DNA of 64,000 nt from Cohnella zeiphila. Its GTDB lineage: Bacteria > Bacillota > Bacilli > Paenibacillales > Paenibacillaceae. Positions within the stretch are counted from its first letter, which is position 1. Each line of letters opens with the position of its first letter. Position numbers and translations under genes: made by a program. Positions 55,289 through 63,483 of this stretch are shown here, in pieces. The notes under the pieces are model-generated. The model was not told the origin of the DNA, made no database searches, and saw nothing but the letters and a program-made list of their open reading frames with translations. The stretch is from contig NZ_JACJVO010000001.1 in assembly GCF_014212055.1 (NCBI RefSeq), forward strand, positions 1 through 64,000, written 5' to 3'.

Positions 55289-56008
55289 ATGAAGATATCG
55301 TCATTCATCTTTGTCTGGATGTGCTTCGTCGTCGTTGTCATCGCCGGCTGCTCGGCCGGCAACGGAGCCGCCGGCCCCGAAGCGGCCGGGCAGCCCTCTC
55401 CCCGGACGTTGTCCGCCGTTCCGCCGACGCCCGCTTCTCCCGTTCAGCCGGAGAGCGTGCAACTTCGTTCGGCGGAACCGGCTCCGGCTTCGCCGCCTCC
55501 GGTACTGCCGCCGAAGCCGGAACCGCAGCCGCGCGCACGGAATGCGGACAACGCCCGCCGGGCGGCGTTCACGCCGAACCGGCTGCTCATTCCGTCGGTG
55601 CGGATCGACGCTGCGGTCGAGCCGGTCGGCGTTCTGCCGAACGGGCAGATGGACGCTCCGGTCTCTTCGCAGAAGGCCGGCATTCTCGTTCCCGGCGTCA
55701 AGCCGGGGCAGCCCGGCAACGCCATTATCGCCGGTCACGAGGACAACTACCGCGGCCCCGCCTTGTTCTACCCGCTGAAAAAGCTAAAGGCAGGAGATCC
55801 GGTGCTCGTGATGAACGGCAAAGGGCGGTACCTTGTGTTCGAAGTCGTCTCGGTCGAGACGTACAAGACGGACAAGGCGCCGATCGACCGCATCTTCGGA
55901 GCCGCGGGCGAGCCGCGGCTGAACCTCATCACGTGTACCGGCAAATTCGACCGCAAGCTCAAGGAGCACGAGAAACGGCTGATCGTGTTCACCCGCTTGC
56001 TGAAGTAA
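55289..56008 (+). CDS. Sortase (class F-like), membrane lipoprotein
   Basis: The 239-residue product has a lipoprotein signal (MKISSFIFVWMCFVVVVIAGC) and a Pro/Ala-rich linker to ~residue 88. The sortase beta-barrel follows: RLLIPSVRIDAAVEPVGVLPNGQMDAP, KPGQPGNAIIAGHEDNYRGPALF. The catalytic His is in AGHED, the Cys in NLITCTGKF, and the Arg in EKRLIVF. The pattern is closest to class F sortases known mainly from actinobacteria and some Paenibacillaceae; class D is the alternative. AAAGGA precedes the ATG by 8 bases. It lies next to an LPKTG-bearing secreted protein. Confidence 0.88.
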   Translation: MKISSFIFVWMCFVVVVIAGCSAGNGAAGPEAAGQPSPRTLSAVPPTPASPVQPESVQLRSAEPAPASPPPVLPPKPEPQPRARNADNARRAAFTPNRLLIPSVRIDAAVEPVGVLPNGQMDAPVSSQKAGILVPGVKPGQPGNAIIAGHEDNYRGPALFYPLKKLKAGDPVLVMNGKGRYLVFEVVSVETYKTDKAPIDRIFGAAGEPRLNLITCTGKFDRKLKEHEKRLIVFTRLLK

Positions 56009-56009
56009 A

Positions 56010-56058
56010 CCCGAACCCGAGGCTTGGCGCCCGGAGCTTCGGGTTTTCTTTTTTGCCG
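56010..56058 (+). terminator. Terminator of the sortase gene
   Basis: AACCCGAGGCT and AGCTTCGGGTT pair imperfectly around TGGCGCCCGG, followed by TTCTTTTTTG. Confidence 0.75.
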
Positions 56059-56066
56059 ATCGGTGG

Positions 56067-56095
56067 TTGTATTCGGGGTTTCGTTATGTTAGAAT
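56067..56095 (+). promoter_or_regulatory. Sigma-A promoter of rplU-prp-rpmA
   Basis: TTGTAT (56067-56072), 17-base spacer, TAGAAT (56090-56095). Confidence 0.75.
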
Positions 56096-56099
56096 TCTA

Positions 56100-56235
56100 T
56101 GGTGCGTGCAATGTGCTCTGATGGGAAACGGCATGCTACAACCGCACTTGATCGGGTTCTTCAAGTCCGGTCCGGCCGATCGGCATCGGCGCCGGCACCC
56201 GCTAAGGCGAGTCTTGGATATGGGGAGGTGCACAC
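56100..56235 (+). promoter_or_regulatory. Ribosomal protein L21 leader
   Basis: The ~135-base untranslated leader before rplU ends with CCGCTAAGGCGAGTCTTGGA and GGGGAGGTGCACAC. Position and conserved-looking GC stems (CCGGCCGATCGGCATCGGCGCCGG) match the Firmicute L21 leader, a proposed autoregulatory RNA. The fold was not computed. Confidence 0.6.
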
Positions 56236-56547
56236 ATGTACGCGATTATCGAAACCGGCGGCAAGCAGTACAAGGTTCAAGCGGGCGACGTCCTGTTCGT
56301 CGAGAAGCTCTCCGCGAACGAAGGCGACAGCGTGACGTTTGACAAGGTACTTGCCGTGTCCGGCGACAACGGCTTCGTAGCCGGCGCTCCGCTCGTGGCG
56401 GGCGCATCGGTAAAGGCGAAGGTCGAGAAGCACGTCAAAGGCCAAAAGATCATCGTCTTCAAGTATAAACCGAAGAAGAACGAGCGCAAGAAACAAGGCC
56501 ATCGTCAACCGTACACGAAAGTGACGATCGAGAGCATTCAGGCGTAA
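56236..56547 (+). CDS. rplU: 50S ribosomal protein L21
   Basis: The 103-residue product begins [18 protein letters not shown] and contains [20 protein letters not shown], the L21 signature. GGGGAGGTG precedes the ATG. First gene of the rplU-prp-rpmA operon. Confidence 0.98.
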   Translation: MYAIIETGGKQYKVQAGDVLFVEKLSANEGDSVTFDKVLAVSGDNGFVAGAPLVAGASVKAKVEKHVKGQKIIVFKYKPKKNERKKQGHRQPYTKVTIESIQA

Positions 56548-56559
56548 GAGGCGCCGGAC

Positions 56560-56892
56560 ATGGTCACGGTCAAGATCGTTCGTGGACAAGACGGTCGGAT
56601 TCGGCGGTTCTCCGTCTCCGGACACGCCCGGTTCGCCGATCCCGGCAAGGACATCGTCTGCGCCGGCATATCGGCCGTGACGGTCGGTGCCGTAAACGCG
56701 ATCGAGAAGCTGACGGGACTCGTTCCCGAAGCCCGGATGCAGTCGGGCTGGCTGTCTGCGAGCGCGCCGGATTGCGGAGAAGCGTACAGGAACGATCAGG
56801 TTCAGCTGCTGCTGGAAGGAATGATCGTTTCACTGGAATCCATCGCGGATGAATACGGCAAGTACGTGAGAATACAAGAAGCCACCGAATAA
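56560..56892 (+). CDS. prp: Ribosomal-processing cysteine protease Prp
   Basis: The 110-residue YsxB/Prp protease has [24 protein letters not shown]. The His in SGHA and the Cys in IVCAG form the catalytic dyad. It removes the N-terminal extension of L27. It lies between rplU and rpmA, as in all Firmicutes that have the extension. Confidence 0.95.
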   Translation: MVTVKIVRGQDGRIRRFSVSGHARFADPGKDIVCAGISAVTVGAVNAIEKLTGLVPEARMQSGWLSASAPDCGEAYRNDQVQLLLEGMIVSLESIADEYGKYVRIQEATE

Positions 56893-56909
56893 AGAAGGAG
56901 GTTGCAACC

Positions 56910-57221
56910 ATGTTGAAGCTGAATCTTCAGTTGTTCGCTTCGAAGAAGGGCGTCGGCTCCACGAAGAACGGACGCGACAGCCGCTCGAAGCGCCTGGGCG
57001 CCAAGCGCGCCGACGGCCAAGCGGTAACGGGCGGAACGATCCTCGTTCGCCAGCGCGGAACGAAGATCCACCCGGGCAACAACGTCGGCATCGGCAAAGA
57101 CGATACGCTGTTCGCCCTCGTACCGGGCATCGTCAAGTTCGAGCGCTGGGGGCGCGATCGCAAGAAAGTGAGCGTCTACCCGGTGGAACAAGCGCCCGTC
57201 GCGGCTGCTCTCGAAGGCTAA
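56910..57221 (+). CDS. rpmA: 50S ribosomal protein L27 with cleavable N-terminal extension
   Basis: The 103-residue product starts [20 protein letters not shown] followed by ASKKG is the Prp cleavage site, so mature L27 begins at Ala10 or Ser11. [17 protein letters not shown] and [15 protein letters not shown] are typical L27 motifs. AAGGAGG precedes the ATG. Confidence 0.98.
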   Translation: MLKLNLQLFASKKGVGSTKNGRDSRSKRLGAKRADGQAVTGGTILVRQRGTKIHPGNNVGIGKDDTLFALVPGIVKFERWGRDRKKVSVYPVEQAPVAAALEG

Positions 57222-57237
57222 ACCGACACTTACTTCA

Positions 57238-57273
57238 CCACCCCGGCCCGTTACGCGAGGCCGGGGTTTTTTC
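57238..57273 (+). terminator. Terminator of rplU operon
   Basis: CCCCGGCC-CGTTACGCGA-GGCCGGGG is followed by TTTTTTC. Confidence 0.9.
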
Positions 57274-57376
57274 TTCGATTCATGAACGGGGATTTTCCCC
57301 CGATTGGTCCGGCTTCCATGTTATACTGAATTTGAGCGATAACGAGAGAGGGAACGGGTTGGGGGAAGTCGCGAAC

Positions 57377-58135
57377 ATGACGACCAAAGAAAGACTGTGG
57401 GTTCTGGCTGCGGGCGGCTCGCTTGTTTTGCCGGTCTGCGCAATGATCCTCTGGTCCGGCCGATGGTGGACGATCGTTCTGTTCGGCCTATGGACGGCTG
57501 GCGCGGCGGCAACGGCTATTGTCTTGGACCGCCGAATCGAGCGCGCTCGCTACGCCCGAATGCTGGACCTGGTTCAGCGATCGGCCATCGAGACGCTCAG
57601 CCATCATCGGCACGACTGGATGAACGAGCTGCAGATTCTTTACGGATACTTGAGATTGAACAAGCCTGATAAAGCGGTCGCCGTAGTGGATAGAATAAGG
57701 GGCAGAATGGAGCACGACAGCCGTATTTCCCATCTGGGAATTCCGAAGCTGGCGGCGTTCTTTTTGTCGTTCCGCACGGTATGCGATACGATGCGGCTCG
57801 ACGTCGAGGTGGAGGAAGGGTTCCGCCTTCCGGACCCCGAGATGGACCAGGACCGGTTGACCGACGCGGTCATCGGACTGATCAATGTCGTTCGGCTTCG
57901 CGCTCTTTCGGCTGCCGAAGAGGAGAACGTGCTCCGGCTCCGGCTTCGGTCGGACGAGCGGAGCGTCGTGCTGGAGATGGATTACAACGGCAGGCTGGCT
58001 GCGAGAGACAGCCTGTACGGAGAATGGGAACGCGTGCTGGACGGGTTCGGAAGCGTCACTTTCCCCCGGGATGTCCGGGAAGGCGAGATCCGCGGAACGG
58101 TCGTCGCGTTTCCTTCCGCAGGGCGGGCCGGCTGA
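57377..58135 (+). CDS. spo0B: Sporulation phosphotransferase Spo0B-like
   Basis: The 252-residue product has two N-terminal membrane helices (residues ~9-50), absent in the shorter B. subtilis Spo0B. The phospho-acceptor motif LSHHRHDWMNELQILYGYLRL is the conserved helix, with the second His-Asp-Trp context matching. A degenerate ATPase-like C-terminal domain follows. It relays phosphate from Spo0F to Spo0A. Start ATG 57377 follows GGGGGAAG; TTG 57359 and TTG 57332 are alternatives. A TATACT at 57322-57327 with an extended TGT is a likely -10. It precedes obg, as in B. subtilis. Confidence 0.88.
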   Translation: MTTKERLWVLAAGGSLVLPVCAMILWSGRWWTIVLFGLWTAGAAATAIVLDRRIERARYARMLDLVQRSAIETLSHHRHDWMNELQILYGYLRLNKPDKAVAVVDRIRGRMEHDSRISHLGIPKLAAFFLSFRTVCDTMRLDVEVEEGFRLPDPEMDQDRLTDAVIGLINVVRLRALSAAEEENVLRLRLRSDERSVVLEMDYNGRLAARDSLYGEWERVLDGFGSVTFPRDVREGEIRGTVVAFPSAGRAG

Positions 58136-58235
58136 CGGAGCCAGGCAGACAAAGCCGCGGATCGGGCAGGATTAAAGGACGGAGAATGGCGACGAGCTTC
58201 GTCTTCGCCGGACTTCTAAACGGAGTGAACTCACC

Positions 58236-59573
58236 ATGTTTGTGGATAAAGCGAAAATATACGTCAAAGGCGGAGACGGCGGGGACGGTCTCGTCGCGTT
58301 CCGGCGCGAGCTGTACGTGCCGGAAGGCGGACCGGCGGGCGGAGACGGCGGCAAGGGCGGAGACGTCGTCTTCCGGGTCGACGAGGGCCTCCGGACGCTG
58401 ATGGACTTCCGTTATCAGCGGCACTTCAAGGCGCCGCGGGGCGTGAAGGGCAAGAACAAGACGCAGCACGGAGCCAACGCGGAAGACTTGATCGTTCGCG
58501 TGCCTCCGGGCACGGTCGTTTACGACGACGATACCGGCGAGATGCTGGCGGATCTGACGGCGAACGGCCAGGAGGTCGTTATCGCCAAAGGCGGCCGCGG
58601 CGGCCGGGGCAATACCCGGTTCAAGAGTCCGGCCAACACGGCTCCGGCCATCGCGGAGAACGGAGAAGAAGGCCAGGAGCGATGGGTGACGCTGGAGCTG
58701 AAGGTGATGGCGGACGTCGGGCTGGTCGGATTTCCGAGCGTCGGCAAGTCGACGCTGCTGTCGGTCGTGTCCGCGGCGCAGCCGAAGATCGGGGCGTACC
58801 ATTTCACGACGCTGACGCCGAATCTGGGCGTCGTGCAAGTGTCGGACGAGCGCAGCTTCGTCATGGCGGACTTGCCGGGACTGATCGAAGGAGCGCATAC
58901 CGGCATCGGGCTGGGCCACGAGTTTTTGCGCCATGTGGAGCGCACGAGGATTATCGTTCATGTCGTCGACATGTCCGGCATGGAAGGCCGCGACCCTTAC
59001 GACGACTGGGTGAAAATCAACGACGAACTGAAGCTCTATAACGCGAAGCTCGCCGAGCGTCCGCAGATCGTGGCGGCGAACAAGATGGACATGCCCGAAT
59101 CGGAAGAGCAGCTCGCCGTCTTCCGGCAGAAAGCGGAAGCCGACCGGCCGGGCATCGAGATCATGCCGATCTCTTCGCTGACGCGGCAGGGAGTGCCCGA
59201 GCTGCTGTACCGCGTCGCGGATCTGCTCGAATCGCTTCCCGATCCGTCGGAGCTGCAGGCGGAGGAACGAACGGATGATGAGGAAGGCGTCGTCTACCGG
59301 ATGGAGGAACGTCCTTCGGACCACGAATTCCGCATCACCCGCGACAACGAGGTGTTCGTCGTCGAGAGCGAGTCGATCGAGAAGCTGCTGAAGCGGACGC
59401 AGTTCGCTTCCTACGAAGCGGTCATGCGCTTCGGACGCATCCTGCGCAACATCGGCGTCGATGCGGAGCTTCGCAAGCGGGGCGCCAGGGACGGCGCGAC
59501 GATCCGGATCGGCGATTTCGAATTCGAGTTTTTCGAAGGCGGATCGGACGATTATTTGTTCGAGGATCGATAA
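58236..59573 (+). CDS. obg: GTPase Obg/CgtA
   Basis: The 445-residue product has the glycine-rich Obg domain ([23 protein letters not shown]...). The G domain has GFPSVGKST (G1), DLPGLIEGA (G3) and ANKMD (G4), and the C-terminal OCT domain covers ~355-430. It acts in 50S maturation and stress/sporulation control. GGAGTG precedes the ATG. It is co-oriented with spo0B, the conserved pair. Confidence 0.97.
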   Translation: MFVDKAKIYVKGGDGGDGLVAFRRELYVPEGGPAGGDGGKGGDVVFRVDEGLRTLMDFRYQRHFKAPRGVKGKNKTQHGANAEDLIVRVPPGTVVYDDDTGEMLADLTANGQEVVIAKGGRGGRGNTRFKSPANTAPAIAENGEEGQERWVTLELKVMADVGLVGFPSVGKSTLLSVVSAAQPKIGAYHFTTLTPNLGVVQVSDERSFVMADLPGLIEGAHTGIGLGHEFLRHVERTRIIVHVVDMSGMEGRDPYDDWVKINDELKLYNAKLAERPQIVAANKMDMPESEEQLAVFRQKAEADRPGIEIMPISSLTRQGVPELLYRVADLLESLPDPSELQAEERTDDEEGVVYRMEERPSDHEFRITRDNEVFVVESESIEKLLKRTQFASYEAVMRFGRILRNIGVDAELRKRGARDGATIRIGDFEFEFFEGGSDDYLFEDR

Positions 59574-59654
59574 TGGTGAAGGGCCAATCGGCGGCAACGG
59601 TCCGGTTGGCCTTTCGCTTTTGCGGACCGTGTTGCGATAGCCTCGTTTTGCCTA

Positions 59655-59683
59655 TTGCCGCTCCCAGCGATTTTCGCTATAAT
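59655..59683 (+). promoter_or_regulatory. Sigma-A promoter of the ACT-domain/amino-acid genes
   Basis: TTGCCG (59655-59660), 17-base spacer, TATAAT (59678-59683). Confidence 0.7.
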
Positions 59684-59726
59684 GTCCACTATACGAATAC
59701 ATTCGTCTTTCCTGGGAGGACGTGGC

Positions 59727-60164
59727 ATGGCGGAACGTTACTTCGTCGTTCGCGAGGATCTTCTGCCGGAAGGCATTCTGAAGACCGAGCAAGCCAAGGA
59801 ATTGCTCCGGCGCGGGGAAGCGGGGACGATTCACGAGGCCGCGGAGCGCGTGGGCCTCAGCCGCAGCGCGTTCTACAAGTACAAGGACGGAGTCTATCCG
59901 CTTGAGCAGGCGGCGCGCGAGCAGATCGCCACGCTGGCCATGGATCTGGAGCACCGCTCCGGCGTGCTGTTCCGGGTGCTCGGGATGATGGCGCAAAGCG
60001 GGGGGAACGTGCTCACGATCTCTCAATCGATGCCGCTGCAGGGGATCGCCAATGTCGTCGTGACGCTGGAAATATCCGGACTGCCGGGAACGCTGTCCGA
60101 ACTGGTCGACCGGCTCCGCTCGCAAGAAGGCGTCAAGCGAGCGGCCGTCGTCGGGCGCAGTTAG
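59727..60164 (+). CDS. pheB: ACT-domain protein, PheB/UPF0735 family
   Basis: The 145-residue product has an N-terminal helix-turn-helix-like part (TEQAKELLRRGEAGTIHEAAERVGLSRSAFYKYKDGVYP) and a C-terminal ACT domain (MDLEHRSGVLFRVLGMMAQSGGNVLTISQSMP). B. subtilis PheB has the same layout and lies between obg and pheA. It probably senses an amino acid; it is not a chorismate mutase by sequence. GGGAGGA precedes the ATG; the frame upstream to 59655 lies over the promoter. Confidence 0.9.
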   Translation: MAERYFVVREDLLPEGILKTEQAKELLRRGEAGTIHEAAERVGLSRSAFYKYKDGVYPLEQAAREQIATLAMDLEHRSGVLFRVLGMMAQSGGNVLTISQSMPLQGIANVVVTLEISGLPGTLSELVDRLRSQEGVKRAAVVGRS

Positions 60165-60258
60165 ACCGGAGCCCGGTTGTTCATGGACCGGAACGGTCGA
60201 TCGCCTATTGTATCGCAAGGCCGTTTTTTCGCATTTTGCATGGAGGGGGAACCAACGC

Positions 60259-61545
60259 ATGAAGCCGGTTAAAGTAGGATTGCTCGGACTCGGAACCGTA
60301 GGAACGGGCGTCGTTCGCATCGTGGAAGGCCATCAGGAGGATTTGCAGAGCCAGGTCGGCTCGCCGATCTCCATCTCCAAAATTCTCGTCAAGGACCGCG
60401 CCAAGCAGCGCGGCGTCTCGGTCGATTCGGCCAAGCTGACGGAGGATCCGTGGGAGATCGTCCGCGATCCCGAGATCGATATCGTCATCGAAGTGATGGG
60501 AGGCATCGACTCGACGAAGGAGTATCTTCTCGAGGCGCTGGAGCGCGGCAAGCACGTCGTGACCGCGAACAAGGATCTGATGGCGCTGCACGGCCAGGAG
60601 ATTCTGGCCAAGGCCGCGGAGAAAGGCTGCGACGTTTTCTACGAAGCGAGCGTCGCCGGGGGCATTCCGATCATCCGGACGCTGATCGAAGGGTTCTCCT
60701 CCGACCGGATCACGAAGATCATGGGCATCGTCAACGGAACGACGAACTACATCCTGACCAAGATGAGCCAGGAAGGCGCGGCTTATGCCGACGTGCTGAA
60801 GGAAGCTCAAGCGCTCGGCTACGCCGAGGCCGATCCGACGTCGGACGTGGAAGGATTGGACGCGGCCCGCAAAATGGCCATTCTGTCCACGCTCGGCTTC
60901 CGCGCCAACGTCGCGCTGGACGACGTCGACGTCAAAGGGATCAGCTCGGTTACGCAGGAGGACATCCGCTACGCCCGGCAGCTCGGCTACGAGCTGAAGC
61001 TGCTCGGCATCGCCGAGCGTCAGGACGATTACATCAGCGTCGGCGTGCAGCCGACGATGGTCAAGAAAAGCCACCCGATCGCCGCCGTGAACGGCGTGTT
61101 CAACGCCGTCTACGTATACGGGGAAGCGGTGGGCGAGACGATGTTTTACGGCCCGGGAGCAGGAGAAATGCCGACGGCGACGTCGGTCGTGGCGGACCTG
61201 GTCGCCGTCGCCAAGAACAGCAAGCTGGGCGTCAACGGCCGTCAGGCTACGCTGGCTTACAAGGAGAAGAAGCTGAAAACCGACGAGCAGATCGCCGCTA
61301 AATATTTCCTGCTGCTGCATGTGGAAGATCGTGCGGGCGTGCTCGCCCAGATCGCGCAAGTGTTCTCCCAATGCGAGATGAGCATCGAATCGGTCATGCA
61401 GCCGGCGACGCCGGACCGTCCGGGCGCGGAGCTTATCATCACGACGCACAGCACGACCAAAGCGTCGCTCAAAGCGGTGCTGGAATCGTTCAAGAGCCTG
61501 TCTTCGATCCGGACGATCAAGAGCGTCTATCGCTTGGAAGGCTGA
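60259..61545 (+). CDS. hom: Homoserine dehydrogenase
   Basis: The 428-residue product converts aspartate semialdehyde to homoserine. The NAD(P) motif is VGLLGLGTVGTGV, the family signature is ASVAGGIPIIRTL...GIVNGTTNYILTKM, and a C-terminal ACT domain (LHVEDRAGVLAQIAQVFSQCEMSI) allows threonine feedback. ATG 60259 follows GGAGGGG by 10 bases. thrB follows after 10 bases. Confidence 0.97.
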   Translation: MKPVKVGLLGLGTVGTGVVRIVEGHQEDLQSQVGSPISISKILVKDRAKQRGVSVDSAKLTEDPWEIVRDPEIDIVIEVMGGIDSTKEYLLEALERGKHVVTANKDLMALHGQEILAKAAEKGCDVFYEASVAGGIPIIRTLIEGFSSDRITKIMGIVNGTTNYILTKMSQEGAAYADVLKEAQALGYAEADPTSDVEGLDAARKMAILSTLGFRANVALDDVDVKGISSVTQEDIRYARQLGYELKLLGIAERQDDYISVGVQPTMVKKSHPIAAVNGVFNAVYVYGEAVGETMFYGPGAGEMPTATSVVADLVAVAKNSKLGVNGRQATLAYKEKKLKTDEQIAAKYFLLLHVEDRAGVLAQIAQVFSQCEMSIESVMQPATPDRPGAELIITTHSTTKASLKAVLESFKSLSSIRTIKSVYRLEG

Positions 61546-61555
61546 GGGATGCGCG

Positions 61556-62587
61556 ATGAATCTTGAATTGACCAACCAGCCGTCGGCGCTTCGGGTGCGG
61601 GACCGGGTCGTCGTCAAAGTGCCGGCCAGCACCGCAAATCTCGGACCGGGCTTCGATACGCTCGGGATGGCGCTGTCGCTGTTCGCCTGGATCGACCTGC
61701 GGCCGGCCGCTCCGGGCGAGACGACGACCTTCACCATGATGGGCGAAGAGCTGGCCGGCTTGCCGCGGGACAAGAGCAACCTGATGTACAAGGTGGCCCA
61801 GTCCGTATTCGCCCGCGCAGGCGTCGATCTTCCCGAGCTGCATATTGCGTTTCGCAGCGACATCCCGCTTGCGCGCGGACTCGGCAGCAGCGCCTCGGCG
61901 ATCGTCGGCGCGCTGGTCGCGGCGAACGAGCTGATCGGCGCGCCGCTGTCCGAGGACGAGCTTTTCCAGATGTCGACCGCGCTGGAGAACCATCCCGACA
62001 ACGTCGGCGCTTCGCTGTTCGGCGGAATCGTCGTCGCTTCCTGGGACGAAACGCGCGCCGACGCGGTCCGGCTGGAGCCTCCGGCGGCTTTGGAGACGCT
62101 CGTCGCCATTCCGGATTTCGAGCTGGAGACGAAGAAGGCGCGGAACGTCCTGCCGTCGCAAGTATCGATGCGCGACGCCGTGCTGAACGTCAGCCGCAGC
62201 TCGCTGCTGACGGCAGCGCTGGCGACCGGCAAGCTGGAACTGCTGCGGAACGCGCTGGCGGATCGGCTGCACCAGCCGTACCGGGCGGCGCTCGTTCCCG
62301 GCATGGAGCGGATCCTCGCCGAAGCGCGGGAGCACGGGGCGCTGGGCGCCGTGTTGTCCGGAGCCGGGCCGACGCTGCTGGTGATGGCCGAAGCGGGAGC
62401 GGACCGGGAGCGGATCGAGCGCTTCGTTGCGGAGACGATGGCCGCGGAAGGCGTAGGCGTCGCGACGCGCTGGCTGAGGCCGTGCAAGCGCGGACCGGAG
62501 ACGGCGGTGCTGGATCGCGGGCACCCGCGGTTCGGCATGGAGCCGCAGGCGGTGCTGCCTGCGGACGATGAGGAGGTGGGCGCATGA
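61556..62587 (+). CDS. thrB: Homoserine kinase
   Basis: The 343-residue GHMP kinase has VPASTANLGPGFDTLGMAL near the N-terminus and the phosphate-binding PLARGLGSSASAIVGALVAAN. It phosphorylates homoserine for threonine synthesis. thrC is not in the window. The last ~35 residues extend past the usual end. The stop overlaps the start of pheA (ATGA). Confidence 0.96.
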   Translation: MNLELTNQPSALRVRDRVVVKVPASTANLGPGFDTLGMALSLFAWIDLRPAAPGETTTFTMMGEELAGLPRDKSNLMYKVAQSVFARAGVDLPELHIAFRSDIPLARGLGSSASAIVGALVAANELIGAPLSEDELFQMSTALENHPDNVGASLFGGIVVASWDETRADAVRLEPPAALETLVAIPDFELETKKARNVLPSQVSMRDAVLNVSRSSLLTAALATGKLELLRNALADRLHQPYRAALVPGMERILAEAREHGALGAVLSGAGPTLLVMAEAGADRERIERFVAETMAAEGVGVATRWLRPCKRGPETAVLDRGHPRFGMEPQAVLPADDEEVGA

Positions 62588-63459
62588 GCCGGGCGCATAC
62601 CGCCGCCGTGCTTCCGAAAGGAAGCTTTTCGGACGAGGCGGCGCAATATTTTCTCAAAGATGTTCCGGTCGAACTAAAGTATCATAAATTGATCGCGGAC
62701 GTCTTCAAGTCGACGGCGAAGGGAGACACCGATTGGAGCGTCGTTCCGATCGAGAACACGATCGACGGCTCCGTAAGCCTTCACATCGATTGGCTCGTTC
62801 ACGAAGTCGATCTTCCGATCCGCGCGGAATGGGTATTCCCGGTCATACAGAATCTGGTCGGCCGGCAGGACGAGCTGTCCGACCCCGGGGCCGGGACGTG
62901 GAATCCGCAGCGCATCGTCAAGGTGCTCAGTCACCCGGTCGCCATGGCCCAATGCTATGAATTTCTGCGGGCGCGTCTGCCGCATGCCGAGCTCGAGACG
63001 CTGGCCAGCACGGCCGAAGCGATCCGCGCCGTGCGCGACAATCCCGGCCGCGGCTGGGCGGCGATCGGCACCCATACCGCCGCCGAAGACTGCGGACTGG
63101 ACCTGCTCGAAGAAGCGGTGACCGATCACGACAACAACTACACCCGGTTTTTGCTGGTCGGGAACACTCCTTTCGAGAAAGCGGGAGCTTCGCTTCGGAA
63201 GACGAGCATTCTGATCACGCTGCCGGAAGACTATCCGGGAGCTCTCCACCAGGTACTGTCCGCCTTCGCCTGGCGCCGCATCAATCTGTCCAAGATCGAA
63301 TCGCGGCCGACGAAGAAGAAGCTGGGCAACTACTACTTTTTTATCGATATCGAGATGTCTTTGGACACGGTGCTGCTTCCTGCGGCGATCGCCGAGATCG
63401 AAGCGATCGGCTGCCAGGTTCGCATATTGGGTTCCTACCCGAGCTTTTCATACGAATAA
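62584..63459 (+). CDS. pheA: Prephenate dehydratase
   Basis: The 291-residue product converts prephenate to phenylpyruvate. The N-terminus is VLPKGSFSDEAAQYFL. The catalytic-domain motifs are VPIENTIDGSV and DNNYTRFLLVG (Thr-Arg-Phe), and a C-terminal ACT domain (LPEDYPGALHQVLSAFAWRRINLSKIESRPTKK) has the Phe-binding ESRP. ATG 62584 overlaps thrB by 4 bases, so translation is coupled. Confidence 0.97.
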   Translation: MSRAHTAAVLPKGSFSDEAAQYFLKDVPVELKYHKLIADVFKSTAKGDTDWSVVPIENTIDGSVSLHIDWLVHEVDLPIRAEWVFPVIQNLVGRQDELSDPGAGTWNPQRIVKVLSHPVAMAQCYEFLRARLPHAELETLASTAEAIRAVRDNPGRGWAAIGTHTAAEDCGLDLLEEAVTDHDNNYTRFLLVGNTPFEKAGASLRKTSILITLPEDYPGALHQVLSAFAWRRINLSKIESRPTKKKLGNYYFFIDIEMSLDTVLLPAAIAEIEAIGCQVRILGSYPSFSYE

Positions 63460-63483
63460 ATACATCGGAGGTGCGCTTAACGC

